From Gonatopus flavifemur (Eukaryota > Arthropoda > Insecta > Hymenoptera > Dryinidae), in contig JAFFJZ010000007.1 in the NCBI GenBank assembly GCA_018340375.1, positions 28,184,001 through 28,248,000 of the forward strand: DNA of 64,000 bases. The letters are read 5' to 3'. Positions 10,546-22,438 of the stretch are shown one piece after another. The notes under the pieces are model-generated. The model ran no database searches and was not told where the DNA came from. It saw only the letters and a program-made list of their open reading frames with translations. Each line of letters opens with the position of its first letter. Positions within the stretch are counted from its first letter, which is position 1. The translations under genes were made by a program, and so were the position numbers.

Positions 10546-12019
10546 ACTATCTAACAGCGACAAGTGATGATTTCTATTTTAATATACTAAATTGTATCTG
10601 AGTGCACCCAAATAGGAACCACGATTCGGCTCTGTAAACGATTGTGTACAGGAATCTGTGACTAATGATTCGAAAGAATGTATTCTCTCAATGCAGTTAT
10701 AAACACCGATATGTAGATTTACAAGATCTTTGGTTACAATTACATAACTTCGTTCATCATCACCAAATCCTGATAATAATTACCAAAACTTGGTGAAAAT
10801 AAACCAATCCCATATTTAAGACAATCCACAGGAGGTTGTGGAAACCACAACCAGGTTCTTTCTCTAGTTCGTAAATACAGTGGGACTTCAAAAATTAGTC
10901 TTGCGGAATTTAGACCTGAGTCCAAAAGTTCGTGCATAGTTGTATCCTTCGAAGCGTCTATTTCGAAATACCTTGAATTTGTTAAATATTCTGCCAGTGC
11001 GGTAAGGTATGATAGACGCATGAAGGTATGCATTCATGCCTCTTGAACTCATCACCTCGGTTATTCATTCACTTTGAAAGAATTTACTACGCTAGAAAAC
11101 ATTCTCTCCATTCGTTATTCGTGCATCACCGAACGATAGTCGGGTTTCGGTGTATACTTATACCAGAAACGGCAAAGCGAGCCCACAGGTGCTAAGTATA
11201 CACCTTTATATCCATATGCTCTTAAAAGTATCCGAGCACGTCTCACGCAACAAACACGCCTCGCCAAATTAACACGCGAGAGAGGAGCTCATGAATCGCA
11301 ACAGCATCACAACATCGGCTATCTTGCATACCCGCTTCTCCATATCATAGCTCCCCGCTCAGATTCCAAATTATACAACAGCTGAAATTGGTTAACGTTA
11401 GATCTTTCGCACGTTATTCGCTATTCGGTACCGCAAAATACCGCAGTTTCAGAAATATAGGGCTTTCCGAAGAAAAATCTCGACGTAAGATGGAAAATGG
11501 AAGGTTCTGAGAAACTGAAACTTTCTGCCGTGGAGAAAAAGATGATAGAGTCTCGATGGATACCTTCGTTTACTATTTTTCTTGAAAATTTTCATTCGCG
11601 ACTTGAAAAATGAACGAATTAAACGAATGAAAATCTGTTACCAATTGTGCCTTGGAAATGAAGAAAGATGGGTCTTCAACGTTCATGGACAGAGATGATA
11701 TTCAAGATTGATAGCACCTCTCCTGGTCTCCCATTTATGTACGAAGTATAATAAAGGTTTGAGTTTATCCAAGATTCTCCACTCGATAACTATTTTCTCC
11801 GAACAACAACGCTATTTGATCGTCGATGTCACGTTTTATTAATAGACAGCGATTTAATCGGAACTCAGAATTATTATGGATGACGAATTTTTGTCGGAGT
11901 TTAAATTGTGTCCATTTTCTTGTCGTCCATTTTATAATTATTATTATAAATTCAAACATATTATTTAATTCCTCCTCTGCTGAATTTTATATAGCAATAT
12001 TATTATTGTTCCTTGATAT
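10546..12019. other. Unique sequence, no gene recognised
   Basis: The part at 11080-11420 is less AT-rich and free of obvious repeats; it contains no convincing exon. It could be regulatory, but nothing in the sequence shows this. Confidence 0.4.
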
Positions 12020-12116
12020 CTCTAGCGTGTATGAACTCTGACCCCCTTTGGCCCCACTTTGGCCCATATTGGCAGGATGGGGCCCCATGGTACATACATG
12101 CGAGGGATGTTTGACA
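12020..12116. mobile_element. 97-bp GC-rich MITE, TSD AT, second copy of the 8759 family
   Basis: Left end CTCTAGCGTG (first triplet a mutated CCC), right end CATGCGAGGG, flanked by AT on both sides. In reverse orientation it matches the element at 8759-8867 motif by motif (CCATGGGGCCCCATCCTG, CCAATATGGGCC). Confidence 0.8.
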
Positions 12117-12536
12117 TATATTTCGTATCGATTTGCCATCGTACGTGAAAATTGAAAGAGCACAGTAATTGACATAAACAGTAATATCGTTTATTCTGGC
12201 CTAGTGTATCAATTATTTCCCCATCGTAACGCATTTATCATCACCATTGTGCGTACAAGCTCATGAATATTTGTCAACGAATTGATAATCTCGTCGTATG
12301 TATATTCGTCATCCGCGATTATAAGTTCAGATACATTATTGATCTATTTCACGCTTATATATATATATCGACATGGATGTATATATAACAAATGTTTTAT
12401 TTTATTCCGATGAATACGGAGTGCGAAGTGCGATTGAGTTACATTGAACAATGCCGCTGCTGTCATTCGATTTGATTATGTCGGTGAAAATGCTTCATAT
12501 TAGATTATATTTGTACATTGTAATAATTAATGTTCT
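12117..12536. other. Intergenic, no clear feature
   Basis: AT-rich with a short TA run near 12358-12369. Confidence 0.4.
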
Positions 12537-12751
12537 AGGAGTTTGAATGGTTTATAGAAACGGAACAAAAATTCAAACTCCCGAAATTTGATAAATCATC
12601 GTTATTTATCTTCTCGAATGAATTCTTTGTAATTTTTTTGGAAATAAAGACATCAATCGAACAATGTGCTGCGAGATTTTAGGCCTTCAACAGCTTAAGA
12701 TTTTGTTATTTGATTACTAATTCGGTTCAATGAACGATTCAAACTTCAGCA
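12537..12751 (+). repeat. Dispersed repeat (GTTTGAATCGTT ends), copy 1
   Basis: Begins GGAGTTTGAATGGTTTATAG and ends GAACGATTCAAACTTCAGC, i.e. short inverted ends. Contains AAACGGAAC, TGATAAATCATC, AATGTGCTGC and GATTACTAATTCG. Two further copies are at 22253-22438 (opposite strand) and 40217-40422. Confidence 0.75.
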
Positions 12752-14439
12752 AAATAATAATTACATACCTTAAACGTGATGTTCGTCACTAGTTTTATTT
12801 TTTATTACAATCTTCCAATCAAACAAAATTTCCTCCACTCATTTTAGAATAAAATTCAAAATTTGATGAGGAATGTATATAACGTTGAGACGCTTCCACA
12901 ATGATTCATCGAAATTCATAAGATTGCGAATATAAATTGAAAACGTTCAGATAGATCCGTACCGAATAGGTTAAAACGCATTAGGTGTAATAATGATGTA
13001 CAATATCGTAACATGACTGCAACATATCTGCGTTCGGTAGGATCTTTGATGAATCATACTTTCGAACAGTCAAAGCAGTTTTGAGTCTGATAACTGTGTA
13101 CCACGCCGAATGAATGTCAGATGAGATATTGTAGATCATTCATTTAATAAAATCTTACGATCGATCAATGTTATACGTTTCGGTCTAGAACATTGATTTT
13201 TAACGGGATTCAATGTTCAAATGATTTGTTCAGCGATATTTTACTGATTTGGAACATGGAATCGTTAGAACGATACAAATCGAAGACTGGAGAGCCACAT
13301 TGCGGATCATAATCCATCTTGTGTCTTTACTTATCGCAAAACAAACTTGTTTGTACCATGGGCGACCATGTGGCTTGTGTTCTCTCATGAAAAATGTAGA
13401 ACTTGATTCAAATTGCAGACTGATTTAGGGATATAGCACTCTCTTTCAAATCCATCACATCTCTTCACTGCCGTTGAACTGTTATGAACTGTTTGATTTC
13501 TCTCCGACAATTTTTAATAAATGAATATAAAATAGACCTACATGAGAAATTAAAAATCACACAGTTCAATCACATATCAATTATTACCTTCGCTATAAAT
13601 TTTCTTGGTGTGAAATTGATATACTAAGATAATGGACCTTAAACATGTACGAACATTAGTATTCGCATCAGATTGTACAGTATCCAAAGAATTATTTTCT
13701 TCTTCGAATCTCTTGTTCAATGAACTTATGATGACTATGTCAAAAACATTCCACGCCAAAAGTCAATGAAACAAAAAAAGAGCACAAACACGCACACACG
13801 CCCGAATATTATTCTCTTCTCTTTCATAAAAGTGCATAGTAATTGTACACGATGGAAAACGAGTTTTATTAATTATTGGTGATCGTGTGTGGGAAATCAA
13901 GTTGGCTCGTGCATAGCGTAAATTAATGTGTCAAGCACGTTACAACGTGGAAGATTCCATCTTCTTTCGTTTCAACAAGATAAATTAAATTCAAACTTGA
14001 CCGCCCCCTTATGTCCGATTGAGAAGTTACAGCAACTTCAAACGTGCATATCCACAGAAAATCTTCTCATCATTTTTTAACGTTCAACATCTTGAACACT
14101 CTTTCAGGGAATTTACAATCTTGCGTAGGTTTCCCATTTCAAGTCACCCGAATAAATTCTTCATGCGTACAGCGTGATAAGGTGTGTAACCTCCTGCTGA
14201 AACATTGTGTAATAAGCTGTCAGTAATTTTCTCGATGAAGACAATGGAAACATCCAACTATTTTCTTCGTCTTATACACTTCAATCTTGTTACAAAGCGA
14301 TTTCATTCTATGGATAGTCAAAAATCGATATTTCAATTTCTTAAGTAAGATTTACACTCCTTTGGAATCAGGGTGTATAGTTGGAGATTAAAATTTCACG
14401 CGTGAAATAACTTAATCGCGATTAAGTTATTTTTTTTGG
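12752..14439. other. Unique sequence, no gene recognised
   Basis: No inverted-repeat element, satellite or convincing exon. Two ~60-codon open frames (13577-13759 and 14044-14226) carry no recognisable motif. Confidence 0.4.
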
Positions 14440-14600
14440 GTTGGAATATCACTCGAATCTAGAACAGTTCCCTCAGAATTCTACTCTCTAGATTTCTCGG
14501 AGTGAAAATCCACTCCATAAGAGCGAATTTCTTTATAGGGAGAGTTTCACTTTTATAAAACGAGTTGATATTTCGATCTGATGGAGGGAAAACTCACTCT
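14440..14600. repeat. TTTCACTC-motif repeat, relic 1
   Basis: Carries several GAGTGAAA / TTTCACTC and ACTCTTCAGGAGT motifs in both orientations. The same motif set recurs at 39645-39735 and 49725-49990, suggesting fragments of one dispersed family. Confidence 0.4.
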
Positions 14601-14740
14601 TCAGGAGTTTACGGATTAATTTCTGCATTTCTCTGTGTTGTCCAAAATCTGACAAGTATGGAAAGATTTCTGTCAGAATTCTCACATTTTCAGAAAAAAT
14701 ATAGAAAATCTATCAAATGTCAATCGCTTGACTGGGCTAA

Positions 14741-14766
14741 TAATAATAATAATAATTATAATAATT
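14741..14766. repeat. (AAT)n microsatellite
   Basis: Imperfect AAT trinucleotide run. Confidence 0.9.
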
Positions 14767-14800
14767 TGTAAGACTTGAACTGTATTTCATTAAAATCAAC

Positions 14801-14828
14801 ATCATCATCATCATCATCATCATCATTA
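14801..14828. repeat. (CAT)n microsatellite
   Basis: Nine CAT/ATC trinucleotides in a row. LINE 3' tails can look like this, but no LINE sequence adjoins it. Confidence 0.9.
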
Positions 14829-14869
14829 CAGGGTATTATCGGTAAAACTGGTTCGATGCAACTTTCCAT

Positions 14870-15560
14870 TCTCTTCTCTGTTCCGTTAATCTCTTCATCT
14901 TTTCGTACCTAATACATTTTACATTCTTCGCAATCTGTTTACCGTATGGCCATTTTGATCCTTCAACGAGATACGTGAAGTTTACTTTCAAATACAAAAA
15001 GCTCTTGATTCTTGTCTTTGGTTCTTCAATATTTCCGTTGGAGTGTTGGCAGATATATCCTGAAAGTGTTGAACTTGATTTGAAGTTTCTCGATGAACGT
15101 GTTGAAGTACAAGCAATGTATATTATCAATCTTTATGACGAAATATTTATGTTGAACCATATAAAATTTATAAACCGTAAACTGTAACCACTACAGCCAC
15201 TGAAACATAACACAAATGCTGATGAGAACTCAATGAATTTCCTTGGCCATGAAATTCTCTTTTACTGAATTTTTGATATCTAAGATATACTTTCAGCAGC
15301 AGCCTTTTTTTTCATTTTGAGAAAACATTTAATTTGTCAATTTCTTATTTTCATATCATCTTTGTATCAAAGAAATTGCTAAGATACAAATCAAACATTC
15401 TAAATGAATGCAAAACCAAGTCAAACCACTACTACTAATTTCGATAAGAACCCAATGAATTTCCTTGATCATGAGATTCTAAAAGAGATGTTTCAATGTG
15501 ATTTGAGATTCTTCGTATCTGGAGCGTGCAATGGAAGTAACGATGAGAGATGGGCTAATT
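14870..15560 (+). pseudogene. Possible MATH-domain-like relic (uncertain)
   Basis: The frame ending at 15187 is open from at least 14870 and holds WQIYPESVELDLKFLDERV then EVQAMYIINLYDE. The order (aromatic-YP, L-x-L strand, then a V-x-A-x-Y/F strand) is reminiscent of MATH/TRAF domains of insect SPOP-like proteins. Downstream, NSMNFLGHEILF at about 15230-15265 and NPMNFLDHEILKEMFQCDLRFF at 15450-15520 look like two copies of one C-terminal segment; the first is interrupted by a stop. If real, it is a broken or partly duplicated gene. Resemblance is by eye only and weak; chance is quite possible. Confidence 0.22.
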
Positions 15561-15675
15561 CGCGAAATAGTGTCGGAGAAGCACATGAGCATGAAGCATG
15601 TATAAGCATATTATATATACACACATACAAAGAGATTCGCTCCAAGAAAGAGTCACGCCCTTCTCGTTACCCAAG

Positions 15676-15775
15676 ACTACCTTTTTTCCCTTTGCTTCTC
15701 TACCAGGGAGCCCTCTTCTACTACTACTTCTTCTTCTTCTTCTTCTGCATCTTCTCCTTTTCCTTTTGCCGATAA
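15676..15775. repeat. (CTT)n-type low-complexity run
   Basis: Pyrimidine-rich CTT/CTC run. It produces poly-Leu, poly-Phe or poly-Arg open frames on both strands, none of which I call as genes. Confidence 0.85.
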
Positions 15776-17078
15776 TATCTCTCGACAAATACCGATCCGG
15801 GGAAGTCTTCAGCCGTAGTGCAACAGCGGCAGCAGCCTGTGCTAACGCGTAATGCCCTAAAATTAAACAGTCCACGGGCGCCAGGGGCGATGAAGCGCGT
15901 CCACGTCGTCACGGATCTGACAGCCGCTCTATTCACGTCCTTCCCACCTCCCTTCATGTCTGGACTTTGTCGTTCCAATTGTATATCGTCGAGAATCAAA
16001 GCTTTCCGAATCATAAAGTCATCAATGTTTCAATCAGATTTTGGGGATTGTCCGATTCATTATTGGAATGACAAAAATTGTCCATTCTCATTATTTCCAT
16101 GTTCCTTTCAAGGGAATGGAAGTATTGTCATAGGTACATGAATGGCTGTTACATGAATTGGTTATTCAGATGAATAACCAACGATGAGATCATCATCTGC
16201 TCTTTTTTCTCAAACTTTTTCATTTGAATTTTGGATTCATTCTCCTTAGTAGTATTCTTCTAATCCTCTGGTCGAATTTTGCCCCCCCCAATATACCAAT
16301 CTAAATTTTCAATCTTCGAGGGAAAAATAGCGCCAAAAGCGTAACTTCAAAAGGAAAAACCTGTCAAGTGCAGAAAGATGGATAAGACAAATGAGTCATA
16401 AAAGATCTCCATTAAAAAAAATATTGCCAGAAAGAATGAATTGAAATTTCGTAAATATATTCTGAGGTACCGACGAGTATCGAATCCACAATAACCTAGC
16501 TTTAAGACCGTACAAACTCCCTAATGCCCGACTAATTTCAAAGCGTTAGGTTGAGACAAAATCTTCAGAGGGCAATATTTTCTTTGCCTTTTTTAATGTC
16601 CAGGCAGTTGTTTTAAGCTTAACATCATCCGTATCAACGTACAGATCGTTCTTCATACCATGCGTTTAAAATACTTTGTTTAATGTCACATAGTCCTATC
16701 TTTGCCTCAATTTGTCTTCGCATTCCTTCTACGAATCATATGGTATTCTTAAGCCTACAATAATCTAAAATAAATATAAGAATTTGAAAATAAATGATCA
16801 TATCTTTTGTAGAAATTCTTTTTTAAGTCTAGGAGCACTATTTTATATAAGAATTATTATGCTTCTCTTATTTTTCATAAATATTGTTTAGAAATGTTAT
16901 ACACAAATCCAAATTGAGAATTTCATCATCTGGAATTTGAATAAAAATTGATGGAAACAAAAATACGTCTTTAATTGAAAAAAGAGAATGAAACAATATA
17001 TTCCCAGGAGATTTAATTTAGAGAAATGCACGTTGAAGATGAAATATAGCAAAGAATTTGAGGGCGGGTACGTACAGT
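15776..17078. other. Unique sequence, no gene recognised
   Basis: GC-richer at 15780-15960, with a 107-codon + strand open frame (15818-16141) lacking any recognised motif. The remainder is AT-rich. Nothing further seen. Confidence 0.4.
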
Positions 17079-17152
17079 CAGGTCTGAGGCTGGACTCGGT
17101 CCCAGCCCATAAGCTTATGCATGATGTAGGACCGGGTCTAGTCTCAAACCTG
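17079..17152. repeat. 74-bp hairpin (CAGGTCTGAGGCTGGAC)
   Basis: Left arm CAGGTCTGAGGCTGGACTCG and right arm GGTCTAGTCTCAAACCTG are imperfect complements, with CGGTCC / GGACCG innermost. A very short stand-alone palindromic element; no target duplication evident. Confidence 0.6.
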
Positions 17153-18532
17153 AATTTGATCTGAAAAACCTAAAATAAATTTCAATACCACTTTTCTTGA
17201 AATTACATTTCATTGCAAATATAATAATTATCTGAAACGATTTCTGTTTGGAAGAATAAGAGAAACCACATAAATACTAATTAAGGGTAAGAGGAGTAGG
17301 AAAGAATAATAATTTTACCTCTAGGCATTCAGCTTTGTAGCACGTAAGTTGATAAATTCAATAGGTGAAAACCATTCATAATACTGCAGGTGAATTGAGC
17401 AGTAAGGAGAAAATGGTAAATGGAATATGGGAAAATAAATTAACGTTAGGAATCAAACCCCATTTCACAATTGATATATACGTTTTCACAGGTTTATTAT
17501 ACTATGAAATAAAAACAATGTCCTAAAGATACTTAAAAGAAGATTTATGAGCTATGCCCAAGTTATGGGGAGAGAAAGCGTGGCACTGGAATACCGTTAA
17601 ACACATCTCAAAGGCATTAAACTGTAGTTTGAAGTACCTTCAATGCGAAACAAGATATAATCACTTACTGACAAACTGAATCATCGGAACTGTCAAGTCC
17701 TGTTGCACTTGCATACGTTTTGCCACATTAACAGGATAAAAAAGAATTGGTCAAGAATTATTTCATACGGTTTACACACAAGTTTAGTGTATATGAAACT
17801 TATAGAGGATTGTTTATAAATTCTTGTACAGAAGGTCAAATACAGAGATAGGACTTGGAGGACAGTGAATGTTTTTCTTTATAAAAAAATATATTTTTGG
17901 CTTATATAAATTTCCATAGAATCTCAATAAAAATTTGATGTATTTTCTATGAAAATAACCTTGACTGTTCTCGAAGTCACATCCTTAGTCAAATGAGTAT
18001 TTCTCAATGTGAGATTAATTATTTCGAATTTGCATGAAAGCTGTATAAAAGTTATCCAAATTCTATAGAATTTCTAAATAATCATTTAGAAATCATGTAT
18101 TAAACATATTGAATTATACACAAATTATATATAAATTCGAAAAATTTCCCGCGCGAGATAGCTATTTCGCAACGAATATGAGTATGTGTTAACATTCCGA
18201 TCTTCAAAAGATAAAAAGCACTCATAAACATCAAGTTGCACGAAGGAGCTGGAACTTCAATATGGAAAACGAGATACTCCAGGTCTTTGATAACTCCTAT
18301 ACGAAGAAGAAGAGTTTGTAACAATAACGTCTATAGAAAAATGTTCTTGTCCTTGCAAAAATATTTAATCCAACAGCTAAGGCGTTGGTTCTGTTGACGA
18401 AGAGTGACCGCAAAAATCACCTGTTTTTTTGGGACCACGAGTAACAGGTTGAAGACTGTTGAATTCTGAAGAATACCATATGTCGATTATTTACAAGGGA
18501 ATACCATTTCCCGGTGAATATAACATTCGTTT
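17153..18532. other. Unique AT-rich sequence, no gene recognised
   Basis: No inverted-repeat element or exon-like frame seen. Confidence 0.4.
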
Positions 18533-18916
18533 CTATCGATTCTGTCGATTTCTTTATCTCCAAACTCTGGTGAAATTGAAGCGTGCTCTAAGCGTGGATA
18601 TTACAGTGGTTCTTATTTTATATATATAAATATTGTAGCACTCTTTCATGATGCAGAACAAAATTAGAGGATCCCCCATACAGAAAACTTTTTTATTGAC
18701 AACAACATAATGGAAAAACACTTTTTATATATAAAATAAGAACCACCCTAGTGGATATCCGCCAAATTACTCTTCAGAGGTTATCTATCTCTTTCAACAC
18801 GACATATTTGAGAAGACATAGATAACCTCTGAAGAGTGATTTGGTGGATATTCACGCTTAGAGCACGCTTCATTTTCCCCAGGGTTTGGAGATAAAGAAA
18901 TCGACAGAATCGATAG
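18533..18916. repeat. Inverted repeat with a second hairpin in its right arm
   Basis: Left arm begins CTATCGATTCTGTCGATTTC and contains GAAGCGTGCTCTAAGCGTGG and GGTTCTTATTTTATATATA; the right arm ends with the complement GAAATCGACAGAATCGATAG. The right arm is interrupted by a 111-bp hairpin (18753-18863) with ACTCTTCAGAGGTTATCTAT facing ATAGATAACCTCTGAAGAGT. The GAAGCGTG motif next to CCAGGG/CTGGTGAAA also occurs in the element at 37072-37365. Confidence 0.75.
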
Positions 18917-19011
18917 ATTCTTGACAGAACCGATTCTTCTCTATAAGACACCTATCGTGGTTCATCGATTTTTATAAAATTTTGATCGAAATTTGATACT
19001 AATTTTCCTCC

Positions 19012-19045
19012 AAGACTATAGTCTTCATAACACTATAGTGTTATG
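19012..19045. repeat. Two abutting perfect palindromes
   Basis: AAGACTATAGTCTT (19012-19025) is followed without a gap by CATAACACTATAGTGTTATG (19026-19045); each is its own exact reverse complement and both are centred on CTATAG. Confidence 0.85.
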
Positions 19046-19080
19046 CTCGCCGGGAACTGGAAACCCTCGGACAAGATTGA

Positions 19081-20804
19081 GGGGTTATAAAGGCTGGACA
19101 GCGAGGTATTTTTTCGGGATTTTTTTTTGAAAAAACGGCCGTACCGATTGATTTGAAATTTTGTATGGTTATTGAATGAGCCACGAAGTAGACGGAAAAA
19201 AAATTCTTGTTCACATATATGGTCTTAATTGCTCACAAGAACGGCCACAAGATGACATATCAGAAAGCTGACCCCTGGCGGAAACGTTACACCGTTTTTT
19301 TTGGTGTAAATGGGGTGTAAGTGTAAATCGAGTGTAAAGTCGGTGGTATTTCGGTATTTTGGCGAATTTACACCCTGAAAACACGGCGTACTTGTGAATC
19401 TTTTACACCCAACAGTTACACCAAATCCACATTCAATTTTTACCCATCGTACACCAACAAGAAATCCAAGAAATGAAGAGTATACACCATAATTTCACCC
19501 TGTTTACACCGAGAAACATCCGTACTTGATGTCAATCGGAACATAGGTACACCGAATTCCCACTGAATTCACACCCATTTTCCACTGAATCTCCACTGAG
19601 CGAACGGCAAACAGAAGATTCGGAAAGTGGGAAATATCCACCCAATTTCACCTGGTTCACGACAAAAGATCTGTGCAGATGATTTTAATCAAAACACAGG
19701 TACACCGAAATCCCACTGAATCAACACCCAATCCACACTCAATATCAACTCATCGTACATCAACAAGAAATCGGAAAAATAAAGAGTATACACCATAATT
19801 CCACTTTGTTTACACCGGAAAACATCTGTACTTGATGTGAATCGGTCACCGAATTCACACCGAATTTACACTCACAGTATACCGAGAGCTATCTCACCCG
19901 ATTCACACCAAGAAACAACCTCCAGTATCGGTACACAACCACAGAATGCTGGAGGTTGTTTCTTGGTGTAAATTGGGTGAGACTGCTCTTGGTGTACCGT
20001 GAGTGTAAATTTGGTGTGCATTCGGTAGAAATTCGGTATATCCGTATTCCAACTGGAGATTGGTTGGGTGGTTTTCTGGTGTGTACCCAGAGTGGCAAAG
20101 CTTTCGGTGTATTCTCAGTGAAAATAGAGTGTCAATTCGGTGGGAACTCGGTGTATCGGTACACAACCATAGAATGCTGGAGGTTGTTTCTTGGTGTAAA
20201 TTGGGTGAGACTGCTCTCGGTGTACTTTGGGTGTAAAATATGGTGTAAAAAATTCACAACTACATTCAAAAATCACGGTGTTTACACGGTGTAACATTTC
20301 CGCCGGGGACCCCCCTGCCGATTGACAGCATAATCCCAACAGCAGACTTCTGAAATCAAGAATTCGAAAAGATTATTAAATTACAGTAGAATAGCTATCG
20401 TGGCGTCGTAAGGATTTTGAAAATTTTCATTAGAAAAAAACTGGTGGACATCTAAAAAAAAAGGTGAATTTCTCACAACAATGGTGCAACAAATTGTTAA
20501 TAAAAACGAAAATCAAGTAATTTGCAGGAAAAACTGTAGAATGTTGCGATAGCGATGCGTTTTTTGAATGAAATCAAATTTGAATCAAGTCGATCCGACA
20601 AAATTTGATTGAGTTATGCTGTCAATCAGGTAAAAAAACATAATGTCGAGAAAAACACATTTAAAGTTTTGAAAGGGGGAAATCGAGGGATGAAAACCGA
20701 ATATTAATATAAAACATATACACATACATATATACACACATGATATATATATGTACATACTTGTTGAATTGAAAATCGATTGTTCTTCACAATCTCATAA
20801 CCCC
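19081..20804. mobile_element. GGGGTTAT...ATAACCCC element with TTAA-like flanks
   Basis: Left end GGGGTTATAAAGG preceded by TTGA; right end CTCATAACCCC followed by TTAA. It shares an internal segment (AAAAACRCRTTTAAAGTTT) with the TTAA element at 25773-27331, supporting a common family. It has been split by the GGTGTAA-rich foldback at 19272-20308. No transposase frame is left. A TTAA target fits piggyBac or Kolobok; I cannot decide which. Confidence 0.5.
19272..20308. mobile_element. Foldback element with GGTGTAAA / TTTACACC arrays
   Basis: Ends are CCCCTGGCGGAAACGTTACA on the left and, on the other strand, CCCCGGCGGAAATGTTACAC on the right. The ~1-kb interior is a dense array of TTTACACC, TTCACACCGA, GGTGTAAAT and GGTGTACC words, mainly on one strand in the left half and the complementary strand in the right half, so the whole element folds. 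Two long direct repeats inside the right half contain GAATGCTGGAGGTTGTTTC. Open frames of 70-112 codons here are by-products of the repeats. The flanking bases do not show a clear target duplication. Confidence 0.75.
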
Positions 20805-20808
20805 TTAA

Positions 20809-21405
20809 CATACAGTATTTTTTAAAATGCATTTTAACTTGAACCTCACGGTCCCAAAAAATTCTCTTTTTTCCGTTTTTTTTTATGTCAGCAACAAAAT
20901 TCAGTTATGTCAATCATTTCCCTTGCTTTCTTAGCAATTTTTTTCAGACGCTATACACAGAGAAAAATAGAATTCGAAAATATAATAATTTTTATTAAAA
21001 TTTACGACTTTTCTTGGGTTTTTAAACACAAGCTAGCGCACCTAATTCACTTATTAGTTTCAACGTTCAATTCTGAGAAGAGTAATTGATCAGAATCAAT
21101 TAAGTGAGATTAGTTGGGAAAATTTTCCACCGGTGATAGGAAAGTGAAATCTGATAAGAACTATAATATACCTTGTTAAAAGTTCACAACAAAGAATGGT
21201 GATGAATAAACAATTTTCTCTATTGTTTTTAATCAGGTTTTCGAATACGAAATTTGCAGTGTGTTATATCGTTAATTATCGATGGAAATCTGTTTTTTAT
21301 CCATCATGAAAAGATGTTATTCAAACACTGGTGACGGAGAAAATTGTTCATGAGACGAATAAAATTCATCTATCAAACAGAGAGTCTTCCAAGTCGTGCA
21401 ATCTT
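20809..21405. other. Intergenic, no clear feature
   Basis: AT-rich. A lone CACAGAGAAAAATAG sequence after TA near 20956 resembles the left end of a class B element, but no partner end is found. Confidence 0.35.
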
Positions 21406-21520
21406 CCCTGGTAAAAAAATCCATAGAAACTGACGGAATGAAATTTAATAGGATTTGGTCAGAACATTGTGCAAGATTCAATGAGATTTGGCAAGAATCA
21501 ATTGGTTTGTTTAACCAGGG
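21406..21520. mobile_element. 115-bp MITE, CCCTGGTAAAA...TTTAACCAGGG
   Basis: Short element with inverted ends CCCTGGTAAAAA and TTTAACCAGGG. The 2-bp flanks (TT/GT) do not match, unlike other members of this terminal type. The interior repeats AGGATTTGGTCAGAA and GAGATTTGGCAAGAA as an imperfect direct pair. Confidence 0.6.
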
Positions 21521-22252
21521 GTAGGTCTGGGCGGACTCAGAGCGGCATTGCTCGACGCGTTGTGCCCAACAAATTAATATTTCTTACAGAGACTCCATCA
21601 GTATAGAAAATGATTTGTATGAGAAATTGAACGCGGGAAACGATGTTGAAGTTTTCTAGTGTCTACGATTTAAATAACAATCAGTAAAGCCATTTTTAAC
21701 ATTTTAATTGTTTGTAACTATATAAAGTTCGTTCCATCACCTTCGAATTACATAAAAAAATCAAGTTCCCACGGTAAATGAAATCAGAGTTATGATCGTT
21801 TGAAAATTTATCTAATTGGGAGATGGGTAAAATTTCGAATTCGCGTATTTCTGAAAATAGTGAGAATAAAAAAAGTTCTGATATACGTGTCCCCTCATTT
21901 TAAGTATAGGACCTGCAAAAACATTCCTAGACAAATCCAAGGGCGATCGTCCAAAAAGTGTTCGATTTTTAAGAAAATGGAACTACATTTGATTGTCTCG
22001 ATGAATAGTGTTTTCTCCGTGTACACATCGATTTTTGCTATGACATGTCGCTCATTCGATTAATAAGAAGCAATTTTAAATAAACAAGCAGTGACTATTC
22101 ACTAATTATACAATGAAATTTCATCATTTCTATATTCAGTGTTTAACTATTGATTCAAGACATAATGAGATTCCACTGATTTAGGTTTAAAGAGTGGACT
22201 TTTGTCATGAACTGAATTGGTACTCACTAACGGTTAATGTGATGAAAAAAAT
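21521..22252. other. Intergenic, no clear feature
   Basis: An 87-codon + strand open frame (21800-22063) is present but shows no recognisable motif. Nothing else seen. Confidence 0.4.
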
Positions 22253-22438
22253 GTTGCTGAAGTTTGAATCGTTCATTGAAGCGAATTGGTAATCGAATAA
22301 GGAAATACTCAGTGGTTAAAGACCCAAATTCTTGCCATGCATTCTATGAACAATATATATAGTTGCAAAGAGTAGTTGATTTATCGAATATCGTGAGTTT
22401 GCATTTTTGTTCCATTTCTATAAACGACTCAAACTCCA
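22253..22438 (-). repeat. Dispersed repeat (GTTTGAATCGTT ends), copy 2
   Basis: Opposite orientation to the copies at 12537 and 40217: begins GCTGAAGTTTGAATCGTTCA and ends TTCCATTTCTATAAACGACTCAAACTCC. The middle is more diverged. Confidence 0.7.

Noticed and set aside
14801..14828. LINE 3' tail at the (CAT)n run
   Set aside because: No LINE sequence adjoins it; it is a plain microsatellite.
15404..16141. Overlapping open frames with poly-Leu, poly-Phe or poly-Arg runs on both strands
   Set aside because: They are translations of the CTT/CTC run and show no domain beyond the doubtful segment listed separately.
19889..20339. Four overlapping 69-112 codon open frames on both strands
   Set aside because: Generated by the GGTGTAAA/TTTACACC array in the foldback element, which lacks stop codons in several frames.
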